DNA from: Pseudomonas viridiflava
GTDB taxonomy: Bacteria > Pseudomonadota > Gammaproteobacteria > Pseudomonadales > Pseudomonadaceae
Assembly: GCF_900601905.1 (NCBI RefSeq)
Contig: NZ_UWFA01000475.1
Coordinates: 1 to 64,000 of the forward strand
Reading direction: 5' to 3'
Length of the DNA: 64,000 nt
Made by a program: the position numbers and the translations under genes. The notes under the pieces were generated by a model. It did not search any database. It was given only the letters and a program-made list of their open reading frames with translations, and was not told where the DNA came from. This document shows, piece after piece, positions 1 through 9,930 of this stretch; position 1 is the stretch's first letter, and the number at the start of each line of letters is the position of its first letter.

Positions 1-81
1 ATCCCGAACTCAGCAGTGAAACGATGCATCGCCGATGGTAGTGTGGGGTTTCCCCATGTGAGAGTAGGTCATCGTCAAGAT
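1..81 (+). rRNA. rrf: 5S ribosomal RNA, 3' part
   Basis: The first 80 or so bases match the 3' two thirds of a gammaproteobacterial 5S rRNA, including the segment running from 'CCCGAACTCAG' through 'GATGGTAGTGTGGGG' to 'GTAGGTCATCGTCAAG'. The 5' end lies outside the window, so this is the end of an rRNA operon whose 16S and 23S genes would be upstream. The 3' boundary is estimated from family length. Confidence 0.95.
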
Positions 82-91
82 TAAATTCCAG

Positions 92-128
92 AACCCCTGA
101 TCGCTGACGCGTTCAGGGGTTTTGTTTG
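92..128 (+). terminator. rho-independent terminator of the rRNA operon
   Basis: A stem of AACCCCTGA and TCAGGGGTT closes a loop of about 11 bases and is followed by TTTGTTTG. It sits 11 bases after the 5S rRNA end, where an rRNA operon terminator is expected. Confidence 0.9.
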
Positions 129-162
129 TATGCTCGAAAAGAGCTGAGCGCAGCTGCCTACC

Positions 163-249
163 TGTGGGAGCGCGCTTGCCCGCGATAGCGGTTGTCCAGC
201 CACAAAGTAGCGTCTGATCTGACGCTATCGCGGGCAAGCGCGCTCCTGC
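163..249. repeat. REP doublet (class A), inverted pair
   Basis: Two copies of a palindromic element of the form GGAGCGCGCTTGCCCGCGATAGCG face each other across about 40 bases. The first is at 165-188 and its inverted copy at 222-247. This is a REPIN-type arrangement of Pseudomonas REP sequences. It fills the gap between the rRNA terminator and recC. No gene is visible in 129-367; the short minus-strand ORF here covers the repeats and has no recognisable product. Confidence 0.85.
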
Positions 250-367
250 TAAAACCGCTACATCTGACCCACCGCACTCGCCCAACCCCACGCAAATCCA
301 GCCCAACTCAGCCCTCATTTTGCGTTAAGGTTCGCCCTTAGGTTTCTGCCCAGCCAAGGAAGCATCC

Positions 368-3300
368 ATGCCCGTAACAACCTCCCTCAGCGCCGGTTTC
401 ATGGTCGTTCACGGCAACCGCCTGGATGACCTGCGCAGTCTGGTGGTGTCATGGATGCGTCGCTATCCACTCACGCCTTTGGAAAACGAAATCGCGCTGG
501 TGCAGAGCAACGGTATTGCCCAATGGCTGAAACTGGCTCTGGCCGAAGATGCCGCAGACCAGGACGTCGGCGGCTGTGGCATTGCAGCTGCGATAGATGT
601 CCAGCTTCCTGGCAGTTTCATGTGGCAGTTGTATCGCTCAGTGTTGGGCAAGGACGAGATCCCTGCAGCCTCGTTGCTGGATAAGGCCCCGCTGACCTGG
701 CGGTTGATGCGTCTGCTGCCAGCGCTTATTGATCAGCCGCACTTCGAGCCTTTGCGCAGATTCCTGATCAATGACCCTGACCTGCGCAAGCGATACCAGC
801 TGTCAGAACGACTCGCCGACCTGTTTGACCAATATCAGGTCTACCGCGCCGACTGGCTGGAAGACTGGGCCGCCGGCCGTCACCAACTCCGCAACGTGAG
901 AGGCGAAGCCAGGCCGCTGACATCGGCAAATTGCTGGCAGGCCGAACTCTGGCGTGCCTTGTTGCTGGATGTCGGTGAAGAGGGTATGGCCCAAAGCCGT
1001 GCGGGGGTGCATCAGCGCTTTATCGAACGCATCACCAGCCTCGACGAAGCGCCAGCAGGTTTGCCACCTCGAGTGATCGTATTTGGCATTTCATCGCTGC
1101 CCGCTCAGGCTCTCGAAGCACTGGCCGGGCTGGCGAGGTTCAGCCAGGTGCTGCTCTGTGTTCACAACCCGTGTCGCCACCATTGGGCTGACATCGTCGC
1201 CGATAAAGACCTGTTAAGGCATCAATACAAGCGCCAGGCGCGCAAGTCGGGAATGCCGGTCGTGCTCGACCCACAGGCCTTGCATCAGCACGCCCACCCC
1301 TTATTGGCCGCGTGGGGCAAACAGGGCCGTGACTATATCAATCTGCTGGACAGCCACGATGATCCAGGCAGTTACCGCTCGGCGTTCAAGGACGGGCGGA
1401 TCGATCTGTTCAGCGAGGGCGATCCCAAGACGCTCCTTAATCAACTACAAGACGACATCCTCGAATTGCGCCCGCTGGATGAAACCCGCGCAAACTGGCC
1501 TGCCGTAGACAAGGCAACAGACCGCTCAATCCGTTTTCATGTGGCCCACAGCGCCCAGCGTGAAGTCGAGATCCTTCACGATCAGCTTTTGGCGCGGTTC
1601 AGCAAAGACCCCGATCTACGCCCGCGCGACGTGATCGTCATGGTCCCCGACATCGACAGCTACGCGCCGCACATCCGCGCCGTGTTCGGCCAGCTTGAAC
1701 GCGATGATCGGCGCTTCATCCCGTTCACCCTCGCCGACCAGGGCCAGCGTGGGCGCGAACCGCTGCTGATTGCTGTAGAGCATCTGCTGAAAATCCCCGA
1801 CAGCCGCTTCCCGGTCAGCGAAATCCTCGATCTGCTGGATGTTCCTGCCTTGCGCGCGCGCTTCAAGATTCAGGAGCGCGACCTGCCGACACTGCACCGC
1901 TGGATCGAAGGCGCTGGAGTACGCTGGGGCCTCAATGCAGCGCAACGTGAAAGCCTGGGTCTGCCCGCTGAGCTGGAGCAGAACAGCTGGCATTTCGGTT
2001 TGCGCCGCATGTTGCTGGGCTATGCCGTTGGAGCCGGTGCTGCTTGCGACGGGATCGAACCCTACGACGAAATCGGCGGACTGGACGCCGCGCTGATCGG
2101 TCCGCTGGTCGCGCTGATCGACGCACTGCAAGTCGCGCACAGCGAATTGTCGTCCCCCGCCATCGCTCAGGATTGGGGCCTGCGCCTGCAAGCGTTGCTG
2201 CAACTGTTCTTTCTCGCAGACAGCGAGCATGACGATTACCTGCTGGCTCAACTGGAGCAACTGCGGGAAAACTGGCTACAGACCTGCGAAGCGGTTGGCC
2301 TGCAGGACGAGCTGCCGCTGACCGTGGTTCGCGAAGCGTGGCTGGCAGGCCTGGATCAAGGTCGATTGTCCCAGCGTTTCCTCGCAGGTTCCGTCAATTT
2401 CTGCACCCTGATGCCGATGCGTGCCATCCCCTTCAAGCTGGTGTGCTTGCTGGGCATGAACGATGGCGATTATCCACGCGCCCAGCCGCCGCTGGATTTC
2501 GACCTGATGGGCAGCGACTACCGCCCCGGTGATCGCTCCCGCCGTGAAGACGACCGTTACCTGTTGCTCGAAGCGTTGCTCTCTGCAAGGGACCAGCTAT
2601 ACATCAGTTGGGTCGGCCGCAGTATTCGCGACAACAGCGAGCGACCGCCTTCGGTACTGGTAGGGCAGCTGCGTGATCACCTGTCCGCAGGCTGGAAACT
2701 GGCCGATGCCGTAGAACCCACGGACAGCAAAAAGCGTGATCCCGGCCAGCAGCTCTTGCACGCACTGACCCTTGAGCATCCGCTGCAGCCGTTCAGTGCC
2801 CAATACTTCCATGCCAACACCGAGAACCTGTTCAGCTTCGCTCGCGAATGGCAGGTTTTGCATGAAGACCAAACCGCCCAGCCAACGCCGATGGCCCTGA
2901 TCGCCCATGAACAGCTAGAACCGCTCAACCTCGCGCAACTGCAAGACTTCCTCAGAAACCCGGTCAAACACTTTTTCAGCCAACGCCTCAAGATCTACTT
3001 CGAAGTCGCCGAAGCACCTTTGGCCGATGAAGAGCCCTTCGTGCTCGATGCGCTTGAGCGCTACAGCCTGAGCGACAGCCTGCTCAATGCCGCACTGACG
3101 CAGGCCGAACACAGTGACGATGCCCTGCAAGCCCAGGCGCTGAAACTGCAAGGCAGCGGTTTGCTGCCCATGGCGGGGTTCGGCCTCAGTCTGCAGCAGG
3201 AACTGATCGAGCCGCTGCCCGATCTGGTGCAGCGTTACCACAGCCTGCTGCATCTCTGGCCCACGCCGCTGAGCAGCGCATTGCCGGTCAGCTACACCTA

Positions 3301-3856
3301 TCAAGGTGTAAACCTTGAAGGCTGGCTGGGCGGGCTGCATCGTAATGCCCAAGGTGACTACCTGCTGATCACCGCTATTCCCAATGCCATCGGTGGCAAG
3401 AAAACCCGCAAATGGCATCGCCTGATTCGTCCGTGGGTGCTGCATCTGGTGGGCTGCGCGTGTGGACTGAAACTGAGCACCGCACTGGTAGCCAGTGATG
3501 AAACCTTGCTGCTGGACCCACTGGACGAAACGTTGGCCACCAACGCGCTGAATGACCTGCTCACTGCCTGGCTCAGCGGTATGCAGCGGCCATTACCGGT
3601 TGCGGTCAAAACAGCCTTTGCCTGGCTGGGCCAGACGGACACCAGCAAGGCCGAAGCCGCCGCCCGCAAGGCGTATGAAGGTGACGGGCAAACCACTGAC
3701 GGCGAGCGCCGGGAAAGCACTGCGCTGGCCCGACAGTTCCCGCACTTTGACGCGTTGATGGAAAGCGAAGAGTTTGTCGGCTGGTGTGAAGCGCTGTACA
3801 AACCGATTTTCGAAGCGCCCTGGCAGTCCCTGTCCAGCGAAGGAGCCAGCGCATGA
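368..3856 (+). CDS. recC: RecC, subunit of exonuclease V (RecBCD)
   Basis: RecC is the gamma subunit of the RecBCD helicase-nuclease, which processes double-strand DNA ends and recognises Chi sites for homologous recombination. The 1162-residue product is close to the usual length of about 1120. Its N-terminus has the typical RecC pattern (residues near 15-50: 'RLDDLRSLVVSWMRRYPL' then 'LVQSNGIAQWL'). RecC has a helicase-like fold whose ATPase motifs are decayed; I see no intact Walker A, as expected. An AAGGA at about 356-360 precedes the ATG. The stop overlaps the recB start in an ATGA, so the three subunits are translationally coupled in the order recC-recB-recD. Confidence 0.97.
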   Translation: MPVTTSLSAGFMVVHGNRLDDLRSLVVSWMRRYPLTPLENEIALVQSNGIAQWLKLALAEDAADQDVGGCGIAAAIDVQLPGSFMWQLYRSVLGKDEIPAASLLDKAPLTWRLMRLLPALIDQPHFEPLRRFLINDPDLRKRYQLSERLADLFDQYQVYRADWLEDWAAGRHQLRNVRGEARPLTSANCWQAELWRALLLDVGEEGMAQSRAGVHQRFIERITSLDEAPAGLPPRVIVFGISSLPAQALEALAGLARFSQVLLCVHNPCRHHWADIVADKDLLRHQYKRQARKSGMPVVLDPQALHQHAHPLLAAWGKQGRDYINLLDSHDDPGSYRSAFKDGRIDLFSEGDPKTLLNQLQDDILELRPLDETRANWPAVDKATDRSIRFHVAHSAQREVEILHDQLLARFSKDPDLRPRDVIVMVPDIDSYAPHIRAVFGQLERDDRRFIPFTLADQGQRGREPLLIAVEHLLKIPDSRFPVSEILDLLDVPALRARFKIQERDLPTLHRWIEGAGVRWGLNAAQRESLGLPAELEQNSWHFGLRRMLLGYAVGAGAACDGIEPYDEIGGLDAALIGPLVALIDALQVAHSELSSPAIAQDWGLRLQALLQLFFLADSEHDDYLLAQLEQLRENWLQTCEAVGLQDELPLTVVREAWLAGLDQGRLSQRFLAGSVNFCTLMPMRAIPFKLVCLLGMNDGDYPRAQPPLDFDLMGSDYRPGDRSRREDDRYLLLEALLSARDQLYISWVGRSIRDNSERPPSVLVGQLRDHLSAGWKLADAVEPTDSKKRDPGQQLLHALTLEHPLQPFSAQYFHANTENLFSFAREWQVLHEDQTAQPTPMALIAHEQLEPLNLAQLQDFLRNPVKHFFSQRLKIYFEVAEAPLADEEPFVLDALERYSLSDSLLNAALTQAEHSDDALQAQALKLQGSGLLPMAGFGLSLQQELIEPLPDLVQRYHSLLHLWPTPLSSALPVSYTYQGVNLEGWLGGLHRNAQGDYLLITAIPNAIGGKKTRKWHRLIRPWVLHLVGCACGLKLSTALVASDETLLLDPLDETLATNALNDLLTAWLSGMQRPLPVAVKTAFAWLGQTDTSKAEAAARKAYEGDGQTTDGERRESTALARQFPHFDALMESEEFVGWCEALYKPIFEAPWQSLSSEGASA

Positions 3857-6800
3857 CCGACGCTCAACTGCAGACCGCATCCCTGGCCCTGCGCTTCCCG
3901 TTACACGGCAGCCAACTGATCGAAGCCAGTGCCGGCACCGGCAAGACCTTCACGATTTCGGCGCTGTATGTGCGTCTGGTGCTAGGCCATGGCGGTGACG
4001 CAGCGGGTTTCGGCCGCGAGTTACTGCCGCCGCAAATCCTTGTCGTCACCTTTACCGACGCCGCCACCAAAGAACTGCGCGACCGCATCCGGATACGTCT
4101 GGCTGAAGCGGCGCGCTTCTTTCGCGAAGAAATCAGCGCCCCTGACGAGCTGATCAACGAACTGCGCGATCAATTCAGCCCCGAGCAGTGGCCCGCCTGC
4201 GCCAGCCGCCTGGATATCGCCGCGCAGTGGATGGACGAAGCCGCCGTGTCGACCATCCACAGCTGGTGCCAGCGGATGCTGCGCGAGCATGCCTTCGACA
4301 GTGGCAGCCTGTTCACCCAGACCCTGGAAACTGACCACAGCAGCCTGCTCGGCGAAGTGTTGCGTGACTACTGGCGGCTGTTCTGCTACCCCATGAGCGG
4401 CGATGCCCTGACCTGGGTGCGCAGTCACTGGAGCGGCCCGGCGGCGTTGTTGCCCAAAGTCCGCAGCCTGTTCGGCAGTGATCGGGCTGTTCCGACTCAG
4501 GCACCTGCCGAGCTGATCAGCGCCTCTGTGCAGCAGCGCCGCGAGGTGCTCAAGGCGCTCAAGTCGCCATGGGCCAACTGGGCCGCTGAACTGCATGCGA
4601 TCTGCATCGACGGCGTCGCGTGCAAAGTGGTCGACGGTCGCAAGATGCAGGAACGCTATTTCCGCCCGTGGTTCGAGAAACTCACCGCCTGGGCGGCCGA
4701 CGATGAGCTGGAAGAGCTTGATCTGGGCACCGGTTTCACCCGCCTGACCCCCGAGGGTATTGCCGAAGCCTGGAAAAGCAATCCGCCGTCGCACCCGGCG
4801 TTCGAGGCCATGGTCGAGCTGAAGGTTGCGCTGGAGACACTGCCGACACCCGATGCCGCCGTGCTGGAGCATGCCGCTCACTGGGTCGGCGTGCGTTTTG
4901 AAGCCGAAAAGCGCCGTCGCGCCGAGATGGGCTTTGACGACATGCTGCTCAGGCTGGATGCCGCGCTGCAAAGCGCCGGTGGCGAACGCCTGGCGACGCT
5001 GATCCGCGAACAGTTTCCCGTGGCCCTGATCGACGAATTCCAGGACACCGACCCGGTGCAGTACCGGATTTTCGAGAGCATCTATCGCCTCGAAGAAAAC
5101 CACAGCGAAACCGGGCTGTTCCTGATCGGCGACCCGAAACAGGCAATCTATGCGTTTCGTGGTGCCGACATCTACACCTACCTGCGCGCCCGTCAGGCCA
5201 CGGCCGGGCGCTGGCACACGCTGGATACCAACTACCGCTCCAGCCACGCCATGGTCGAAGCGGTCAATCATGTGTTCCTGCGCGCCGAACAACGGCCAGA
5301 AGGGCGCGGGGCGTTTCTGTTTCGCGAGGGTAACGACAACGATGTGCCGTTCTCCGGCGCGCTGTCCCAGGGGCGGAAGGACGAACTGCAACTGGACGGC
5401 ACGCCGCTGGCCGCACTGAATGTCTGGCACATGGCGAGTGATCAGCCTGTGTCCGGCGCCAGCTATCGTCAGCAACTGGCGGCCAGCTGTGCCAGCGAAA
5501 TCGTCCGCCTGCTCAATGCCGGGCAACAGGGCCGAGCCGGTTTTGCCGCGCCGGACAAAGCACTCAAATACGTGCTGCCCGCCGACATCGCGATTCTGGT
5601 TCGTGATGGCAAAGAAGCCCAGGCGGTACGCGGCGAGTTGTCGGCGCGGGGCGTACGTAGCGTGTACCTGTCCGACAAGGATTCGGTGTTCGCCGCTCAG
5701 GAAGCCCACGACGTGCTGGCCTGGCTCAAAGCCTGTGCCGAGCCGGATTCCGAACGCACCCTGCGTGCCGCTTTGGCGTGCATCACCCTGGCCTTGCCGC
5801 TGGCCGAACTGGAGCGTTTGAATCAGGACGAGCTGGCCTGGGAAGCGCGGGTCATGCAGTTCCGCGGCTACCACCTGATCTGGCGCAACCAGGGCGTACT
5901 GCCCATGCTGCGCCGCTTGCTGCACGACTTTCAGTTACCGCAGACCTTGATTGCCCGCGCCGACGGCGAGCGAGTCCTGACCAACCTGCTGCACCTGTCC
6001 GAATTGCTGCAACAAGCGGCTGCGGAACTGGATGGCGAGCAGGCGCTGATCCGCCATCTGGGCGAGCACCTGGCGCTTTCCGGCCAAGCCGGTGAAGAAC
6101 AGATCCTGCGCCTGGAAAGCGACGAGCAACTGGTCAAAGTGGTGACCATCCACAAATCCAAGGGCCTGCAGTATCCGCTGGTGTTTCTGCCGTTCATTTG
6201 CTCCAGCAAACCGGTGGATGGCAGCCGTCTGCCGCTGCATTTCCACGATGAAAACCGCAAGGCGCAGGTCAGCCTCAAACCCACCGCAGCGCTGATCGAG
6301 CAGTCTGACAACGAGCGTCTCGCCGAGGACCTGCGCTTGCTGTATGTCGCCCTGACCCGCGCCGAATATGCCTGCTGGCTGGGCGTCGCGGACCTCAAGC
6401 GCGGCAATGCCAGCAGTTCGATGCTGCATCGCTCGGCGCTGGGTTATCTGCTGGGCGGCGGCATGCCGTTGGCCGAGTCGACCGGGCTCAATATCTGGCT
6501 GCGCGACCTGAGCCAGGGTTGCGATGGCGTCAGCGTCGAGCCTGTGCCAGAGCCAACCGCAGAAACCTTCAGCCCGCCGCGTAACGAAGCGAGCTTGCTC
6601 AAACCGCTCAACCCCAAACGCCGGGCTGCGGAAAACTGGTGGATCGCGTCCTACAGTGCCCTGCGCATTGGCGACACCATTACCACCAGCGGTGATGAAT
6701 CCCCTGACAGCCCGCAGGCGCAAAAGCTCTTTGACGATGAACGCCTCGACCCCGAAGCGCCGCGCGAAGTGTTGGTCAGCGGCGGCGATATACACCGCTT

Positions 6801-7572
6801 TCCGCGTGGGCCAAACCCCGGCACTTTCCTCCATGGATTGCTGGAGTGGGCGGGCAACGAAGGTTTCTCAGCGGTCGCCGACAAGCCCGAGGTGCTTGAG
6901 AAGCAGGTCGGCCCTCGTTGCAACCGACGCGGCTGGACGGGCTGGATCGGTACGCTGACTGCCTGGCTGCAACAAGTGCTGACAATGCCGCTTTCCCTGG
7001 CCGCCGACACCCAGCCGGTTGCGCTGGGCGAAATGGACCAGCCCAACCAGTACCGCATCGAGATGGAATTCTGGTTCGCCTGCCACAAAGTCGATGTCGC
7101 GCAGATGGACGCGCTTGTGCGCCGCTACACCCACGACAACGCCCCGCGCGCCGCAACGGAAACCGTCTCGCTCAACGGCATGTTCAAAGGCTTTATCGAC
7201 CTGACCTTCGAGCACGAAGGCCGCTATTACGTGGCGGACTACAAATCCAACTGGCTCGGGCCGGACGATGAAAGCTATACGCAAGACGCCATGACCAGCG
7301 CGATTCTGGATAACCGCTACGACCTGCAATACGTGCTGTATCTGCTGGCGTTGCATCGCCAGCTCAAGGCGCGACTGGCCGATTACGATTACGACCAACA
7401 CATGGGCGGCGCGCTGTACATCTTCCTGCGCGGCGCGTACTCCAGCACCCAGGGCGCGTACTTCACCCGGCCGCCACGGGAGCTGATCGAAAGTCTGGAT
7501 CTGCTGTTTCAGGGCAAATTTCACGACAACTCGGCACCTGAAGCATTCGTCCTCACCGGAGAACCCGCATGA
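3853..7572 (+). CDS. recB: RecB, helicase-nuclease subunit of exonuclease V
   Basis: RecB is a 3'-5' superfamily 1 helicase with a C-terminal nuclease domain. Seen in the 1239-residue product: Walker A 'EASAGTGKTF' (about residues 24-33), Walker B 'ALIDEFQDTDP' (about 391-401), motif III 'GDPKQAIYAFRGAD' (about 427-440), motif VI 'LLYVALTRAEY' (about 828-838), and the RecB nuclease motif 'GFIDL ... VADYKSNW' (about 1113-1135), whose Asp and Lys bind metal and act in catalysis. All key residues look intact, so this should be an active enzyme. It overlaps recC by four bases upstream and recD by four bases downstream. Confidence 0.97.
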   Translation: MTDAQLQTASLALRFPLHGSQLIEASAGTGKTFTISALYVRLVLGHGGDAAGFGRELLPPQILVVTFTDAATKELRDRIRIRLAEAARFFREEISAPDELINELRDQFSPEQWPACASRLDIAAQWMDEAAVSTIHSWCQRMLREHAFDSGSLFTQTLETDHSSLLGEVLRDYWRLFCYPMSGDALTWVRSHWSGPAALLPKVRSLFGSDRAVPTQAPAELISASVQQRREVLKALKSPWANWAAELHAICIDGVACKVVDGRKMQERYFRPWFEKLTAWAADDELEELDLGTGFTRLTPEGIAEAWKSNPPSHPAFEAMVELKVALETLPTPDAAVLEHAAHWVGVRFEAEKRRRAEMGFDDMLLRLDAALQSAGGERLATLIREQFPVALIDEFQDTDPVQYRIFESIYRLEENHSETGLFLIGDPKQAIYAFRGADIYTYLRARQATAGRWHTLDTNYRSSHAMVEAVNHVFLRAEQRPEGRGAFLFREGNDNDVPFSGALSQGRKDELQLDGTPLAALNVWHMASDQPVSGASYRQQLAASCASEIVRLLNAGQQGRAGFAAPDKALKYVLPADIAILVRDGKEAQAVRGELSARGVRSVYLSDKDSVFAAQEAHDVLAWLKACAEPDSERTLRAALACITLALPLAELERLNQDELAWEARVMQFRGYHLIWRNQGVLPMLRRLLHDFQLPQTLIARADGERVLTNLLHLSELLQQAAAELDGEQALIRHLGEHLALSGQAGEEQILRLESDEQLVKVVTIHKSKGLQYPLVFLPFICSSKPVDGSRLPLHFHDENRKAQVSLKPTAALIEQSDNERLAEDLRLLYVALTRAEYACWLGVADLKRGNASSSMLHRSALGYLLGGGMPLAESTGLNIWLRDLSQGCDGVSVEPVPEPTAETFSPPRNEASLLKPLNPKRRAAENWWIASYSALRIGDTITTSGDESPDSPQAQKLFDDERLDPEAPREVLVSGGDIHRFPRGPNPGTFLHGLLEWAGNEGFSAVADKPEVLEKQVGPRCNRRGWTGWIGTLTAWLQQVLTMPLSLAADTQPVALGEMDQPNQYRIEMEFWFACHKVDVAQMDALVRRYTHDNAPRAATETVSLNGMFKGFIDLTFEHEGRYYVADYKSNWLGPDDESYTQDAMTSAILDNRYDLQYVLYLLALHRQLKARLADYDYDQHMGGALYIFLRGAYSSTQGAYFTRPPRELIESLDLLFQGKFHDNSAPEAFVLTGEPA

Positions 7573-9665
7573 GTCGTTCATTCGCCGAGCTGCTGCCCAC
7601 GCCGCTGGATGCTCAAAGCCTGGCTGAGCTGACGCCACTGACCCAGGTCAGCGACCTGCTGCTTTTACTCGAACGTTGGGTCGAGCGCGGCTGGTTGCGG
7701 GCCCTGGACAAAGCCTTCGTCGCGTTCCTCAGCGAGCTGGACCCGTCCGCGGATTCGCTGGTGCTGCTGGCGGCGGCCTTGACCAGCCATCAACTGGGCC
7801 ATGGTCATGTCTGCCTGGACCTGTATGAAACCTTAAAAGAGCCGGATTTCGCCCTGTCTCTGCCTCCCGAAGGCGATGTGCAAAGCGGCCCCATGTTGCT
7901 GCCTTCGCAATTGCTCGTGGCGCTGGATGGCGAGGCCTGGTGTCAGGCCTTGCTCAATAGCACTTTGGTGGCGCGGGGCGACGATATAAGCGACAGCGCG
8001 GCCAGCAAACCGCTGGTGTTGTCCGATCGCCGCTTATACCTGCGCCGTTACTGGACCTACGAACGGCGCATCGGCGCGATCTTGCGCCAGCGTCTGGCGC
8101 AGCAGGAGGAGGTGCCCAGTGATCTTGCCCAGCGCCTCAACGTACTGTTTCCACCCAGCGCTACCCCGGATGCACTGATCGACTGGCAGAAACTGGCCTG
8201 CGCCCTGGCGACTCGGGGCGCATTCAGCATCATCACGGGCGGGCCGGGCACCGGCAAAACCACGACCGTGGTGCGCCTGCTTGCCTTGCTTCAGGCCCCG
8301 GCCGTGCAAAGCGGCCAGCCGCTGCGTATTCGGCTGGCGGCACCCACCGGCAAGGCGGCGGCGCGGTTGACCGAGTCCATCAGCCAGCAGGTGAAAGGCC
8401 TGACGGTCAGCGACGACGTACGCGAGAAAATCCCCAGCGAAGTCACCACCGTGCACCGTCTGCTCGGTAGTCGCCCAGGCACCCGGCACTTCCGGCATCA
8501 CGCGGGCAATCTGCTGCCGCTGGATGTTCTGGTGGTCGATGAGGCCTCGATGATCGACCTGGAAATGATGGCCAACCTGCTGGAAGCCATGCCTCCTCAC
8601 GCGCGCATGGTGTTGCTGGGCGACAAGGACCAGTTGGCCTCGGTGGAGGCGGGCGCTGTACTGGGTGACTTGTGTCGCGACGCCGAAGCCGGTCTCTACA
8701 GCCCGCAAACCCAGGGCTGGCTTGAAGCGATCAGCGGCGAAGACCTGAGCCGCGCCGCGCTGCAACAGGGCGATCAGCAGCAACATCCACTGGCTCAGCA
8801 AGTGGCGATGCTGCGTTACTCGCGGCGCTTCGGCGAGGGCAGCGGCATTGGCAAGCTGGCGCGGCTGGTCAATCAGCAGCAATCCGACGACGCCCGGGCC
8901 TTGCTGACCGCTCGCAGTCATGACGACCTGTTTGCCCTGGCGCTCAAGAATGAACAGGACCGTGCCCTGGAGCAACTGCTGCTTGAAGGGCACGATCAAG
9001 GCAGCAGCGGCCCGCAAGGTTATCGACATTATCTGGGGGTGATGGCTGCCCAGCGTCCGCCTCAGGATGCTGCGCTGGAAGACGAGCGCTGGGGGCAATG
9101 GGCGCGAGCGGTGCTGGAGGCATTCGATGCATTCCAGTTGCTATGCGCGGTACGCAAAGGCCCGTGGGGCGTGGAAGGCCTGAACCGGCGGATCACCAGC
9201 GCCTTGTTCGAGGCCCGGCTGATTGAGGGCGATCACCAATGGTACGAAGGTCGTCCGGTACTGATGACCCGCAACGACTATGGCCTGGGCCTGATGAACG
9301 GTGACATCGGCATCGCCCTGCGTCTGCCGGAGCGCGAAGGGCCGCAGGCGGGCAAGCACGTATTGCGCGTGGCTTTCCCGCGCAACGACGGCAGCGGCGG
9401 GGTGCGTTTTGTGTTGCCGAGTCGGCTCAATGACGTGGAAACGGTTTACGCCATGACCGTGCACAAATCCCAGGGCTCGGAGTTCGCCCACACCGCGTTG
9501 ATCCTGCCGGAAGCCCTCAACCCGGTGCTCACCAAGGAGCTGATCTACACCGGCATCACCCGGGCCAAACACTGGTTCAGCCTGATTGAGCCGCGCAAGG
9601 GCGTCTTTGAAGACGCCCTGCGCCGCAAAGTGAAACGCTTGAGTGGGTTGATGTTGGAGCTTTAG
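7569..9665 (+). CDS. recD: RecD, 5'-3' helicase subunit of exonuclease V
   Basis: RecD is the fast 5'-3' superfamily 1B helicase of RecBCD. The 698-residue protein is longer than E. coli RecD (608). The extra length is spread over the first 200 residues and a stretch after Walker B. Motifs seen: Walker A 'GGPGTGKTTT' (about 222-231), Walker B 'VVDEASMID' (about 321-329), 'LGDKDQL' motif III (about 350), 'VHKSQGSEF' (about 630) and 'YTGITRAK' (about 660). The start overlaps the recB stop. The gene is followed by REP palindromes rather than a clear T-rich terminator. Confidence 0.96.
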   Translation: MSRSFAELLPTPLDAQSLAELTPLTQVSDLLLLLERWVERGWLRALDKAFVAFLSELDPSADSLVLLAAALTSHQLGHGHVCLDLYETLKEPDFALSLPPEGDVQSGPMLLPSQLLVALDGEAWCQALLNSTLVARGDDISDSAASKPLVLSDRRLYLRRYWTYERRIGAILRQRLAQQEEVPSDLAQRLNVLFPPSATPDALIDWQKLACALATRGAFSIITGGPGTGKTTTVVRLLALLQAPAVQSGQPLRIRLAAPTGKAAARLTESISQQVKGLTVSDDVREKIPSEVTTVHRLLGSRPGTRHFRHHAGNLLPLDVLVVDEASMIDLEMMANLLEAMPPHARMVLLGDKDQLASVEAGAVLGDLCRDAEAGLYSPQTQGWLEAISGEDLSRAALQQGDQQQHPLAQQVAMLRYSRRFGEGSGIGKLARLVNQQQSDDARALLTARSHDDLFALALKNEQDRALEQLLLEGHDQGSSGPQGYRHYLGVMAAQRPPQDAALEDERWGQWARAVLEAFDAFQLLCAVRKGPWGVEGLNRRITSALFEARLIEGDHQWYEGRPVLMTRNDYGLGLMNGDIGIALRLPEREGPQAGKHVLRVAFPRNDGSGGVRFVLPSRLNDVETVYAMTVHKSQGSEFAHTALILPEALNPVLTKELIYTGITRAKHWFSLIEPRKGVFEDALRRKVKRLSGLMLEL

Positions 9666-9679
9666 CCTCATACAACTCC

Positions 9680-9750
9680 CTGTAGGAGCGAACTTGTTCG
9701 CGAGGCGCTTGGCCTGACACACCGCCTCGCCAACAAGTTGGCTCCTACAG
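9680..9750. repeat. REP doublet (class A variant)
   Basis: TGTAGGAGCGAACTTGTTCGCGAGGC is followed by its inverted, slightly changed copy GCCTCGCCAACAAGTTGGCTCCTACA. It lies 14 bases after recD. Confidence 0.85.
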
Positions 9751-9786
9751 TTGAAACCGGTATGCCAGAAATACCGCGTTGTCGTC

Positions 9787-9920
9787 CATCGCGGGCAAGC
9801 CACGCTCCCACAGGCATAACGCGATCTGTGGGAGCGAATTCATTCGCGAATGCGGACGTACAGCTGATGCATCTCTATCGACTGTACCGGCCTCTTCGCG
9901 AATGAATTCGCTCCCACAGG
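9787..9920. repeat. REP cluster (class A): one single element and one doublet
   Basis: A single REP half is seen at 9787-9813 (GCGGGCAAGCCACGCTCCCACAGG). A doublet follows at 9826-9920, made of GTGGGAGCGAATTCATTCGCGAA and its inverted copy. Together with the preceding doublet it fills the convergent gap between recD and the transporter gene. Confidence 0.85.
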
Positions 9921-9930
9921 TTCGAGGCGA

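Noticed and set aside
10..318. 102-residue minus-strand frame at the window start
   Set aside because: It spans the 5S rRNA end, the rRNA terminator and a REP doublet, so it is not a gene.
4021..5925. 634-residue minus-strand frame
   Set aside because: Antisense shadow of recB, which has every helicase motif in the correct order.
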